Shown here: positions 1 to 8,049 of the stretch, in pieces
Position numbering within the stretch: the first letter of the stretch is position 1
Layout of the letters: each line of letters opens with the position of its first letter
Assembly (NCBI RefSeq): GCF_902459725.1
Contig: NZ_CABPSH010000003.1
Span: 310,001-374,000, forward strand
Origin: Pandoraea eparura
GTDB lineage: Bacteria > Pseudomonadota > Gammaproteobacteria > Burkholderiales > Burkholderiaceae
Direction of reading: 5' to 3'
Length of the DNA: 64,000 nucleotides
Notes under the pieces: generated by a model
Told to the model about the DNA's origin: nothing
The model's database searches: none
Seen by the model: only the letters and a program-made list of their open reading frames with translations
Translations under genes and position numbers: made by a program

Positions 1-367
1 CTTCGTAGATGCCTTTCGACTGATCGGCCAGCTTGTTCTGAATTTCGATGAACGTCTGGATATTCTTCTCGAGATACGTGCCCATCATGCCCTGCAGCGC
101 ATGTCCGTAGAAACGGATGATCTGGGACAGCATGGCGCTCGAGAACATCGGCACACCGCCGGTCTCTTCTTCCAGAATGATCTGCAGCAGAATGCTGCGG
201 GTCAGATCCTCGCCCGACTTGGCATCGACAACCTTGAACTCCTCGGTCTCGAGCACCAATTGCTTCACATCGGCAAGGGTGATGTACGTACTGGTCTGGG
301 TATCGTACAGACGCCGGTTCGGATACTTTTTGATCAGGCGTTCGTCAGTCTTCTTGCTCGCGGCCAT
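1..367 (-). CDS. phaR: PHB synthesis repressor PhaR (N-terminal part, cut by window edge)
   Basis: DNA-binding repressor that senses poly-3-hydroxybutyrate and controls phasin and PHB genes. The visible 122 residues begin MAASKKTDERLIKKYPNRRL, followed by YDTQTSTYITLADVKQLV. This is the PHB/PHA accumulation regulator DNA-binding domain, followed by the start of the PHB-binding domain (FYGHALQGMMGTYLEKN). I chose the ATG at 367 because it gives the MA-x-x-KK start usual in the family. An in-frame ATG at 385 (MQETHRMAAS) is the alternative. It is the last gene of a phaC-phaA-phaB-phaR series, 158 bases after phaB. The C-terminus lies outside the window. Confidence 0.93.
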   Translation of the reverse strand, partial: MAASKKTDERLIKKYPNRRLYDTQTSTYITLADVKQLVLETEEFKVVDAKSGEDLTRSILLQIILEEETGGVPMFSSAMLSQIIRFYGHALQGMMGTYLEKNIQTFIEIQNKLADQSKGIYE

Positions 368-398
368 GCGGTGGGTTTCCTGCATTTATGAAGGACTT

Positions 399-417
399 CC
401 CCGACCGGCGGTCGGGG
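399..417 (-). promoter_or_regulatory. Inverted repeat in the phaR leader
   Basis: A perfect 8-bp dyad (CCCCGACC, 3-base loop, GGTCGGGG) lies between phaB and phaR, 14 bases before the upstream ATG of phaR. There is no U-run after it on the minus strand, so it is not a typical terminator. It could limit read-through from phaB, or mask the purine-rich ribosome-binding segment that overlaps its arm. Confidence 0.4.
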
Positions 418-525
418 TTAGTCACATATTATCGATTCTAGGACGTTTGCTGCTATGCGGCAAAGCCCTAACCCGCAACAGGGCGCGTGGCGCACGACTG
501 GCCGGCACCCACGCCCCGTTCCCGC

Positions 526-1266
526 TCAGCCCATGTGAAGGCCGCCGTTGAGCGAGAAGTCCGCCCCCGTCGAGAAGCCGGAGTCTTCCGACGCCAGCCA
601 TGCCACGATGGAACCGATCTCGCCCGGTTCGCCCAGGCGCTTGACCGGAATCGTCGCCACGATCTTGTCGAGCACGTCCTGACGAATCGAGCGCACCATG
701 TCCGTGCCGATATACCCCGGCGACACCGTGTTGACGGTCACACCCTTGGTCGCCACTTCCTGCGCGAGCGACATCGTGAAGCCATGGATACCGGCTTTGG
801 CCGTCGAGTAGTTCGTCTGACCGAACTGACCCTTTTGTCCGTTGACCGACGAGATGTTGATGATGCGGCCCCAGCCACGCTCGCACATGCCCTCGATGAC
901 CTGCTTGGTCACGTTGAACAGGCTCGTGAGGTTGGTGTCGATAACCGCATCCCAGTCTTCGCGGGTCATCTTGCGGAAGACGACGTCGCGCGTGATGCCC
1001 GCATTGTTCACCAGCACGTCGACCTCGCCGACTTCGGCCTTGACCTTGTCGAACGCGGCCTTGGTCGATTCCCAGTCACCGACGTTCCCTTCGGATGCGA
1101 TGAAGTCGAACCCCAACGCTTTCTGATCTTCAAGCCACTTCACGCGGCGCGGCGAATTCGGCCCGCATCCCGCCACGACCTTGAAGCCATCCTTGTGCAG
1201 CCGCTGGCAAATGGACGTACCAATACCGCCCATCCCACCTGTCACATATGCAATGCGTTGAGTCAT
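526..1266 (-). CDS. phaB: Acetoacetyl-CoA reductase PhaB
   Basis: NADPH-dependent short-chain dehydrogenase that reduces acetoacetyl-CoA to (R)-3-hydroxybutyryl-CoA, the monomer for PHB synthase. It has 246 residues, the usual length. The Rossmann glycine motif TGGMGGIG is near residue 9, NNAG is at 87-90, and the catalytic triad is Ser140, Tyr153 and Lys157 (YSTAK). I chose the ATG at 1266 because it gives the family start MTQRIAYVTGG and has GGGGGAAG about 7 bases upstream. A longer frame up to 1332 has no support. It sits downstream of phaA with a 183-base gap, in the same direction. Confidence 0.97.
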   Translation of the reverse strand: MTQRIAYVTGGMGGIGTSICQRLHKDGFKVVAGCGPNSPRRVKWLEDQKALGFDFIASEGNVGDWESTKAAFDKVKAEVGEVDVLVNNAGITRDVVFRKMTREDWDAVIDTNLTSLFNVTKQVIEGMCERGWGRIINISSVNGQKGQFGQTNYSTAKAGIHGFTMSLAQEVATKGVTVNTVSPGYIGTDMVRSIRQDVLDKIVATIPVKRLGEPGEIGSIVAWLASEDSGFSTGADFSLNGGLHMG

Positions 1267-1449
1267 GGAAAGCTTCCCCCAAAAATAGCGACATCTCTGC
1301 CGCCTGTTGCGACTGCCAATTGACTGACGCACAAGGCGCGCGTTCCCACGCGTGCCTTTCGTCTCCTGCCGACTTCAGCGTGCGCCCATGCGCACTGGAC
1401 GCACGGGCGATACCGATTCGATTGTTGTCAAACGCTGTTCCAAGACGCG

Positions 1450-2631
1450 TCAGACGCGCTCGAGCGCCAACGCAACGCCCATGCCGCCGCCGATACACAG
1501 CGAGGCCAGACCGCGACGCGCATCACGGCGCGCCATCTCGTGCAACAACGTCACGAGAATACGGCAGCCCGACGCCCCGATCGGGTGACCGATGGCGATG
1601 GCGCCGCCGTTCACGTTGATCTTCGAGGTGTCCCAGCCCATCTGCTGGTTCACGGCCAGTGCCTGCGCCGCAAAGGCTTCGTTGATTTCCATCAGGTCCA
1701 GATCGCTGGCCTTCCAGCCCGCACGCGAAAGGCAACGCTGCGATGCCGGCACCGGGCCGATGCCCATCACCTTCGGATCGACGCCCGCATTCGCATACGC
1801 CACGATGCGCGCGAGCGGCGTGAGGCCCAATTGTTCAGCGCGCCTGGCCGACATCACGACCACGGCCGCGGCGCCGTCGTTGATGCCCGAGGCATTGGCC
1901 GCCGTCACCGTGCCGTCCTTCGCGAATGCAGGCTTCAGGCCCGCGAGCGACTCGGCCGTCACGCCGTGGCGGACGAATTCGTCGGTGTTGAACACCAGCG
2001 GATCGCCCTTGCGCTGCGGAATCGAGACCGGCACGATCTCCGCGTCGAAGCGGCCGGCCTTCTGCGCGGCCTCGGCCTTGTTCTGCGAAGCGGCAGCAAA
2101 CGCGTCCTGCATTTCACGGGTGATGCCATATTCCTTGGCGACGTTCTCTGCCGTGATGCCCATGTGGAACTGGTTGTACACGTCCCACAGGCCATCGACG
2201 ATCATCGTGTCGATCAGTTTGGCGTCGCCCATGCGGAACCCGTCACGCGAGCCCGGCAGCACATGCGGCGCGGCGCTCATGTTTTCCTGACCGCCCGCCA
2301 CGACGATGTCGGCGTCGCCCGCGGTGATCGCGTTGGCAGCGAGCATCACGGCCTTCAGGCCCGAGCCGCACACCTTGTTGATCGTCATGGCCGGCACCAT
2401 GGCGGGCAGCCCTGCCTTGATCGATGCCTGTCGCGCCACGTTCTGGCCCGAGCCCGCCGTGAGCACCTGACCCATGATGACTTCGCTCACGTCCTCGCCC
2501 TTGAGCTTCGCGCGCTTGAGAACTTCGTCGATCACGATGGCGCCCAGATCCGGCGCCGCCACCTTGGCGAGCGAGCCGCCAAATTTACCGACCGCGGTGC
2601 GCGCAGCCGACACAATTACGATATCCGTCAT
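1450..2631 (-). CDS. phaA: Acetyl-CoA acetyltransferase (beta-ketothiolase) PhaA
   Basis: Condenses two acetyl-CoA to acetoacetyl-CoA, the first step of PHB synthesis. It has 393 residues, full length for the thiolase family. The acyl-accepting cysteine is Cys88 (NKVCGSG). The catalytic histidine is in GHPIGASG and the proton-transfer cysteine is Cys379 (LCIGGGMG). The start [19 protein letters not shown] is standard, with AGGAAAG upstream. It lies 61 bases after phaC and before phaB, which supports a biosynthetic rather than a degradative role. Confidence 0.97.
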   Translation of the reverse strand: MTDIVIVSAARTAVGKFGGSLAKVAAPDLGAIVIDEVLKRAKLKGEDVSEVIMGQVLTAGSGQNVARQASIKAGLPAMVPAMTINKVCGSGLKAVMLAANAITAGDADIVVAGGQENMSAAPHVLPGSRDGFRMGDAKLIDTMIVDGLWDVYNQFHMGITAENVAKEYGITREMQDAFAAASQNKAEAAQKAGRFDAEIVPVSIPQRKGDPLVFNTDEFVRHGVTAESLAGLKPAFAKDGTVTAANASGINDGAAAVVVMSARRAEQLGLTPLARIVAYANAGVDPKVMGIGPVPASQRCLSRAGWKASDLDLMEINEAFAAQALAVNQQMGWDTSKINVNGGAIAIGHPIGASGCRILVTLLHEMARRDARRGLASLCIGGGMGVALALERV

Positions 2632-2692
2632 GTCACTTTCCTCGTTTTCAAATGAGTCGAACCCGCGGGGGATGCCCGTCGTTGCCGCTCGT

Positions 2693-4543
2693 TCAGGCCT
2701 TGGCCTTCACGTAGCGACCGGGCGCCGGTTCGATAGGGGCATAAACAACATTACCATAGGCTTTCGGCGCCTTGACGCGTTTTCCTGCATAGCCCGCCAG
2801 CCACTCGCTCCAGTCGCTCCACCAACTGCCGGGGTGTTCCGTCGCGCCGGCCAACCAATCGTCGGCATCGACACCCACGTCGTCGTTGCGCCAGTAGCTG
2901 CGCTTCTTCTTGGCCGGCGGATTGACCACGCCCGCGATGTGACCGGAGGCACCAAGCACGAAGCGACGTTCGCCGCCAAGCAACGGCAGCGAACGGAACG
3001 CCGACGTCCACGGCACGATGTGATCCTCGCGCGAACCGAACACGTATGCCGGGGCATCGATGCCGCCCAGATCCAGCGGCACACCGCACGTCTGCACCAC
3101 GCCCGGCCGCTTCAATTCGTTCTGCAGGTACAGATGGCGCAGGTACCAACAGAACATCGGCCCCGGCAGATTGGTGCCATCACCGTTCCAGTACAGCAAG
3201 TCGAACGGCTGAGGCGCATTGCCCTTCAGATAGCTGTCGACCACATAATTCCAGACGAGGTCGTTCGGGCGCAGGAACGAGAACGTATTCGCCAGCTCCA
3301 CGCCGCGCATGAGGCCCGGCGCACGCCCGGCGCCACCGCCGATCGTCTGCTCGCGAAATTGCACATGCGGCTCGTCGATGAAGACGTCGAGCACGCCGGT
3401 ATCGGAAAAGTCCAGCAGCGTCGTCAGCAAGGTCACGCTCGCGACCGGCGACCTGGCGCCCTTCTGACCCTTCGCGGCGAATACCGCAAGCGCGGCGGCG
3501 AGCAACGTCCCGCCGACGCAGAAGCCGAGCGCGTTGATCTGCGGCTGCCCGCTGATCTCGCGCACCACGTCGATTGCCGCAATCGGCCCCTCGCCCACAT
3601 AGTCGTCCCACGTCTTGTGCGCGAGCGACGCATCGGGGTTGCGCCACGACACGACAAACACCGTGTTGCCCTGCTCCACCGCGTAGCGGATCAATGAGTT
3701 CTCGGGCTGCAGGTCGAGGATGTAGTACTTGTTGATGCACGGCGGCACGACGAGCAGCGCGCGCTGATGCACCGTCGGCGTGAGCGGTTTGTACTGGATG
3801 AGCTGGATCAGGTCGTTCTCGAAGACCACAGCGCCTTCGGTCGTCGCCACGTTGCGACCGACTTCGAACGCCGTCTCATCGGTTTGCGACACCTTGCCCT
3901 TGCCCATGTCGGCAAGCAGGTGCTGCATGCCGTTGAGCAGACTGTCGCCCTTCGTCTGCACGAGGCGCTGCTGCGCGTCGGGATTGGTCGCAATGAAGTT
4001 GGCCGGCGAACTGGCCGCTACCCATTGCTCGATGGCAAACCGAATCCGCTCGCGCGTCTTGGCGTCGGCATCGACCAGCTCGGCCATGCGCAGCAGGAAG
4101 CGACCATTGAGCAGATACAACGCCGCGGGCAAGGCGTAGAACGGATTGCGCCAGCCATCGCCCGCGAAACGCCGGTCGCCCAGCGCAGGCGCAGAGTCCA
4201 GTCCAGGTTGCGCGAAGCTGGCGACAAGTTCGGAAAATTCGCGGGCGTATTCCGTCTGAAGCGCATTCAGACGCGCCGGATCGACGTGCAATGACGTCGG
4301 CGGCGGCAGGCTGCCCGCCTTGCCCAGGAGATCGAAAAGCCCCGCGAACGGATTCGCGGCAGAGGGTGCCCCAGGGGCGGCGGAGAATGACGGGCCGGCA
4401 ACCCCCGGCATCGCCCCGAACAATTGTTGGGCGGCCTTGAACCACTGCGACATGTCCTGAGCGGAGAGCGAAGCGGAGGGAAACTGCTTGGCAAACGAGG
4501 CGGCAAACGAGGCCGGATCGAAGTTGGCACTGGCGCGATTCAT
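2693..4543 (-). CDS. phaC: Class I poly(3-hydroxybutyrate) synthase PhaC
   Basis: Polymerises (R)-3-hydroxybutyryl-CoA at the granule surface, releasing CoA. It has 616 residues, close to other class I enzymes. The poly-beta-hydroxybutyrate polymerase N-terminal domain covers about residues 100-270, followed by an alpha/beta-hydrolase core. The predicted catalytic triad is Cys342 in the lipase-like box GFCVGG, Asp507 in EDHIVPW and His535 in SGHIAG. The first 90 residues are Ala/Pro/Phe-rich and variable, as in relatives. It is first in the phaC-A-B-R series and has a good promoter about 90 bases upstream of the ATG. Confidence 0.97.
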   Translation of the reverse strand: MNRASANFDPASFAASFAKQFPSASLSAQDMSQWFKAAQQLFGAMPGVAGPSFSAAPGAPSAANPFAGLFDLLGKAGSLPPPTSLHVDPARLNALQTEYAREFSELVASFAQPGLDSAPALGDRRFAGDGWRNPFYALPAALYLLNGRFLLRMAELVDADAKTRERIRFAIEQWVAASSPANFIATNPDAQQRLVQTKGDSLLNGMQHLLADMGKGKVSQTDETAFEVGRNVATTEGAVVFENDLIQLIQYKPLTPTVHQRALLVVPPCINKYYILDLQPENSLIRYAVEQGNTVFVVSWRNPDASLAHKTWDDYVGEGPIAAIDVVREISGQPQINALGFCVGGTLLAAALAVFAAKGQKGARSPVASVTLLTTLLDFSDTGVLDVFIDEPHVQFREQTIGGGAGRAPGLMRGVELANTFSFLRPNDLVWNYVVDSYLKGNAPQPFDLLYWNGDGTNLPGPMFCWYLRHLYLQNELKRPGVVQTCGVPLDLGGIDAPAYVFGSREDHIVPWTSAFRSLPLLGGERRFVLGASGHIAGVVNPPAKKKRSYWRNDDVGVDADDWLAGATEHPGSWWSDWSEWLAGYAGKRVKAPKAYGNVVYAPIEPAPGRYVKAKA

Positions 4544-4638
4544 GGTAGCCTGAGTGTCACGTTCGTTGCGTTCACGGGCGGCGCCCGAAACGCGGTGGCA
4601 CGCAGCGCTTGCTTAGCGATCCGCCCCACCTGCGAAGC

Positions 4639-4667
4639 ATTCTTGCGTGCGCGCGCAAGCGTGTCAA
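4639..4667 (-). promoter_or_regulatory. Probable sigma-70 promoter of phaC with a dyad in the spacer
   Basis: Read on the minus strand, TTGACA (4667-4662) is separated by exactly 17 bases from AAGAAT (4644-4639). The transcript would start near 4632, giving a leader of about 90 bases before phaC. The spacer and -10 region contain an inverted repeat CTTGCG...CGCAAG. Characterised PhaR proteins favour TGC/GCA-type sites, so this could be the PhaR operator. The promoter is seen directly; the operator role is inference. Confidence 0.6.
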
Positions 4668-4733
4668 TGCTTGCAACGTACGTCCTGCCTGCATTTTTTG
4701 TCGTCCCACCGATTTGAATACGCGTTTGTCCCG

Positions 4734-5042
4734 ATGCTGATCATCATTCTCGGCTGGCTTTATGTCATTGCGATGGTTGCCATCACCGCACCGAGCATTG
4801 CACTGGGTATCGTTATCTTTCTCGGCGGCGGCCTCGCCCCGACGGTACTCTGGCTCTACATCGCAGGAAGTCGGATGCGGCGTGCCCGCCGGCTGCGCCC
4901 CGATGACGCCGTCACCCAAACCCTTTCTCCACCCGATCACGACACCACGCCGCGCTCGGCCTCTACACCCACGGCATCCCCGACACCCCCTACCGCACCT
5001 ACGCCACCTACGCCACCTGCGCCACCTGCGCCGCCACATTGA
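4734..5042 (+). CDS. Small two-helix membrane protein with proline-rich tail
   Basis: Unrecognised 102-residue protein. The start MLIIILGWLYVIAMVAITAP gives two closely spaced hydrophobic segments (about 1-20 and 24-45), then a basic stretch (RMRRARRLRP) and a Pro/Thr/Ala tail (PTPPTPPAPPAPP). I chose the ATG at 4734 because the upstream extension is polar and looks like intergenic DNA. The tail is encoded by about four imperfect 9-bp units (CGCCACCTR) at 5002-5037. It is transcribed away from phaC and towards pgeF. It may be an inner-membrane protein with the basic part in the cytoplasm. Function unknown. Confidence 0.6.
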   Translation: MLIIILGWLYVIAMVAITAPSIALGIVIFLGGGLAPTVLWLYIAGSRMRRARRLRPDDAVTQTLSPPDHDTTPRSASTPTASPTPPTAPTPPTPPAPPAPPH

Positions 5043-5082
5043 CCTGTCTCCCCTGATGAAGCCGGCCGCGACGTGGACGGCG

Positions 5083-5904
5083 TCAGGTAGTGCGCCACAC
5101 CAGTGCTGCCATGCGCCCCGTCGTCCGGTCGCGACGGTAGGAATAGAAACGCGCCGGATCGCTGACCGTACACCACTGCCCGCCCGAGACCTGCGTCACG
5201 CCCTCGCGGGCCAGTCGCAACCGCGCGAGCGCACACAAATCCGCCAACGACTTTCCCGCGTCCGGATCGCCATGCGGGATGAACGCGGCCTGCGTCGCTT
5301 GACGCTCGTCCGGCGTCGCCGCGGCGAGAAACGCCTCGCCCACCTCTTGCCCGACCTCGAACGCTTGCGGGCCAATACAGGGACCGAGCCATGCGAGCAC
5401 CGGCGCGTCGGCCTCGCCCTTCGGCAAGCGCGCTCGCAACGCCAGCACCGTCTGCTCGATCACGCCGGCGCAAAGTCCACGCCACCCGGCATGCGCGGCG
5501 GCCACCGCACGCCCTTGCACGTCGCACAGCAGCACCGGCAGGCAGTCCGCCACCATGACGGTGCTTGCCACACCGGGCGCGTTCGTCGCGCTGGCATCCG
5601 CCTGCAACGGTTCACCCGCTTGCGCCGCCTCGAGCGCCGCTTGCGCATCGACCACGCGCGGGCCGTGGATTTGCGCCACCCACGCCGACGGCACCCCGGT
5701 GCGTGCCGCGAGCAACGCACGATTGATGCGAACGGCGGCGGGATCGTCGTCCGCCTTGACACCCAGATTGAAAGTGGCTTGCGGCCCTTGGCTCACACCG
5801 CCAGCGCGCGTCGTGAAGACAGCACGGACGTTCTCCGGGGCGGGCCAGTCCGGGATGATCCAGTCCGCAGGCATCAGGTCTTGCTCAGGCAGGGAAGAAG
5901 TCAT
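5083..5904 (-). CDS. pgeF: Peptidoglycan editing factor / purine nucleoside phosphorylase, YfiH (PgeF) family
   Basis: Member of the YfiH/DUF152 (former polyphenol oxidoreductase, laccase-domain) family. Characterised members correct muropeptide side chains or act on purine nucleosides using a zinc site. The metal-site residues expected in the family are present: His in QIHGPRVV, Cys in VADCLPVLL, and His in AAAHAGWRG. The 273-residue model starts at ATG 5904 and overlaps the rluD stop by 20 bases. ATG 5874 ([13 protein letters not shown]) is a reasonable alternative start with no overlap. The rluD-pgeF pairing is common in proteobacteria and suggests co-transcription. Confidence 0.9.
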   Translation of the reverse strand: MTSSLPEQDLMPADWIIPDWPAPENVRAVFTTRAGGVSQGPQATFNLGVKADDDPAAVRINRALLAARTGVPSAWVAQIHGPRVVDAQAALEAAQAGEPLQADASATNAPGVASTVMVADCLPVLLCDVQGRAVAAAHAGWRGLCAGVIEQTVLALRARLPKGEADAPVLAWLGPCIGPQAFEVGQEVGEAFLAAATPDERQATQAAFIPHGDPDAGKSLADLCALARLRLAREGVTQVSGGQWCTVSDPARFYSYRRDRTTGRMAALVWRTT

Positions 5905-7045
5905 CGAGCGAATCGGGGAGCGTGGAAAAATCGAAGTCGAGTCCAAGCGTGGTCATGAGCTGGCGCAGGTCGTCGGGCAACGGCGCTTGCCAGTGCGCGA
6001 AACGGCCGTCGTCGGGATGAATCAAACCCAGTCGCCAGGCATGCAGCGCCTGACGCGCGAATTCGCCCGGCAGCACCGGACGTTTATGTCGAGGCTTGTA
6101 AAGCGGGTCGCCCAACAACGAATGGCCGAGGTGCGATAGATGCACGCGAATCTGGTGCGTACGGCCCGTATCGAGCGAGCAAAGCACGAGCGACACCGGG
6201 GAACCTTCCCATTCTGCACTGGCGACAGTCACAACACGCGTGCGCGCCGGTTTGCCGCCTTGCCCCGGCACGACCGCCATGCGGGTGCGCTCGCGCGGAT
6301 CACGACCGATGGGGGCGTCCACGACGGTGCGTTGCGGGGGACGTCCCCATACCAGCGCCGCGTAATGACGCTTGACGGTACGCGCCTGCAACTGGCGCAC
6401 CAGATCGGTTTGCGCCACCAGCGTGCGCGCCACGACCATCAGGCCGGACGTCTCCTTGTCGAGCCGGTGAACGATACCGGCGCGCGGCAGATCGGCGGCC
6501 GCTTGCCCATAGCGATACAACAGGCCGTTGAGCAATGTCCCGGACCAGTTCCCCGCGGCCGGATGCACGACCAGGCCCGCCGGTTTGTTGAAGACCGCCA
6601 GTGTTGCGTCCTCGTAGACGGCTTCGAGCGGCACCGGCTCGGGGGCAAACGCGAGTTGTTCGGGCAGCGCCGCCGGGGTGATGAGCACGGCCTCACCGCC
6701 GGCCACCTTCTGGCGCACCTTGGCGGCCTCGCCATCGAGTGTGACGCGACCGTCTTCGACCCACGCCTGCAAACGGCTGCGGGAGTATTCGGGAAAACAT
6801 TGGGCAAGCGCCTTGTCGAGTCGCTCCCCGGCGAGCGACTCGGGCAGCGTGGCGCTGAGCGGCGCGCCGACGCCCGCCCCGCCCGACGAGGCGGCACCGG
6901 GCAAGGACGCCTCGGAAAGGAGGCCATCGGCCGCGCTGGGGAAAGCCTCTGGAAGCGAATCGAGGTCGTCGTCAGACGAATCCTCCGCATTTTCCGTGGC
7001 AAATGAGGCGGTTACGCTATAATCCGGCAGAATTGAATGGGTCAT
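5885..7045 (-). CDS. rluD: 23S rRNA pseudouridine synthase RluD
   Basis: Converts uridines in helix 69 of 23S rRNA (positions 1911/1915/1917 in E. coli) to pseudouridine. It has 386 residues, with an acidic, low-complexity N-terminal extension (1-70), an S4 RNA-binding domain (about 73-130) and the RluA-type catalytic domain. The catalytic aspartate is Asp196 in HRLDKETSG. The extension is longer than in E. coli RluD, and the true start could be downstream of 7045. It is divergent from bamD, an arrangement widespread in beta- and gammaproteobacteria. Confidence 0.94.
   Translation of the reverse strand: MTHSILPDYSVTASFATENAEDSSDDDLDSLPEAFPSAADGLLSEASLPGAASSGGAGVGAPLSATLPESLAGERLDKALAQCFPEYSRSRLQAWVEDGRVTLDGEAAKVRQKVAGGEAVLITPAALPEQLAFAPEPVPLEAVYEDATLAVFNKPAGLVVHPAAGNWSGTLLNGLLYRYGQAAADLPRAGIVHRLDKETSGLMVVARTLVAQTDLVRQLQARTVKRHYAALVWGRPPQRTVVDAPIGRDPRERTRMAVVPGQGGKPARTRVVTVASAEWEGSPVSLVLCSLDTGRTHQIRVHLSHLGHSLLGDPLYKPRHKRPVLPGEFARQALHAWRLGLIHPDDGRFAHWQAPLPDDLRQLMTTLGLDFDFSTLPDSLDDFFPA
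7018..7023 (+). promoter_or_regulatory. Probable -10 element for bamD
   Basis: A perfect TATAAT lies 44 bases upstream of the bamD start codon. No convincing -35 hexamer is found 16-18 bases upstream. The element overlaps the 5' end of the rluD coding frame on the other strand. Confidence 0.4.
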
Positions 7046-7066
7046 CGAGAAGTGAAGCTAACGAGC

Positions 7067-7891
7067 ATGCAAGCCCTGAAACTTGTCAAACATCTGACGC
7101 TGGCCGCAGTCGTGGTCGGCAGCCTTGCCGCCTGCGGCATTCTGCCGGAGAAGGTCGACGAAACGGCCGGCTGGTCGACGAACAAATTATACTCGGAAGC
7201 CAAGGACAGCTTCGATAGCGGCGACTACACGAAGGCCGCCAAATACTACGAGTTGCTCGAAGGGCGCGACCCGTTCGGCCCGCACGCCCAGCAAGCGCAA
7301 ATCAACACGGCCTATTCCTATTACAAGGACAACGAGCCGGCGCAGGCGCTCACCGCCATCGATCGCTTCATCCGACTGCATCCGGACAGCCCGTCGATCG
7401 ATTACGCCTATTACCTCAAGGGTCTGATCAACTTCAATGACGACCTGGGCCTGTTCGGCCGCTTCTCGGGACAGGATCTCAGCGAACGCGACCCGAAGGC
7501 ACTGCGCGCGGCCTACGACAGCTTCAAGTACCTGGTCGAACACTATCCGAGCAGCAAGTACGCGAACGACGCTGCGCTGCGCATGCGCTATGCCGTCAAC
7601 GCCATGGCCGCCCACGATGTGCATGCCGCCGAGTACTACTATCGTCGCGGCGCCTACCTCGCGGCGGTCAATCGTGCACAAAGCGCGCTGAAGGACTACG
7701 ATCAGGCGCCGGCGCTGGAAGACGCGCTGGGCATCATGATCAAGTCGTACGACAAACTCGGCATGACCGAGCTGCGTGACGATGCCCGTCGCGTGATGGA
7801 AAAGACCTATCCGAAGAGCGGCTATCTGACCGTCGGCCATCGCACCGACACCAGCGGCGACAAGAAGTCCTGGTGGCAGCTCTGGCGTTAA
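7067..7891 (+). CDS. bamD: Outer membrane assembly lipoprotein BamD (ComL)
   Basis: Essential lipoprotein of the BAM complex, which inserts beta-barrel proteins into the outer membrane. It has 274 residues from the ATG at 7067. The signal peptide ends in a lipobox, GSLAAC, with the lipidated Cys near residue 22. The mature part is a run of TPR-like helices (YSEAKDSFDSGDYTKAAKYY, FIRLHPDSPSIDYAYYLKGL, LVEHYPSSKYANDA). An upstream ATG at 7037 would put extra polar residues before the signal peptide and is less likely. A strong terminator follows. Confidence 0.96.
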   Translation: MQALKLVKHLTLAAVVVGSLAACGILPEKVDETAGWSTNKLYSEAKDSFDSGDYTKAAKYYELLEGRDPFGPHAQQAQINTAYSYYKDNEPAQALTAIDRFIRLHPDSPSIDYAYYLKGLINFNDDLGLFGRFSGQDLSERDPKALRAAYDSFKYLVEHYPSSKYANDAALRMRYAVNAMAAHDVHAAEYYYRRGAYLAAVNRAQSALKDYDQAPALEDALGIMIKSYDKLGMTELRDDARRVMEKTYPKSGYLTVGHRTDTSGDKKSWWQLWR

Positions 7892-7915
7892 ACGTCGTCG
7901 CGGCCTGCACGATGG

Positions 7916-7945
7916 AAAAGCCCTCGCTCGCGCGAGGGCTTTTTT
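7916..7945 (+). terminator. Rho-independent terminator after bamD
   Basis: A 9-bp perfect stem (AGCCCTCGC, loop TCGC, GCGAGGGCT) is followed by six T residues and preceded by A residues, 25 bases after the bamD stop. Confidence 0.9.
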
Positions 7946-8049
7946 GCTTCTGCAGGCGATGCCTTCGGCACTGAGGCCCATCGACGCCGTCGACGAATCG
8001 GTGCGCGCCGCCCGCGCCGCCCTATCCCTGCCGACGCCCCGTCAGCGCG

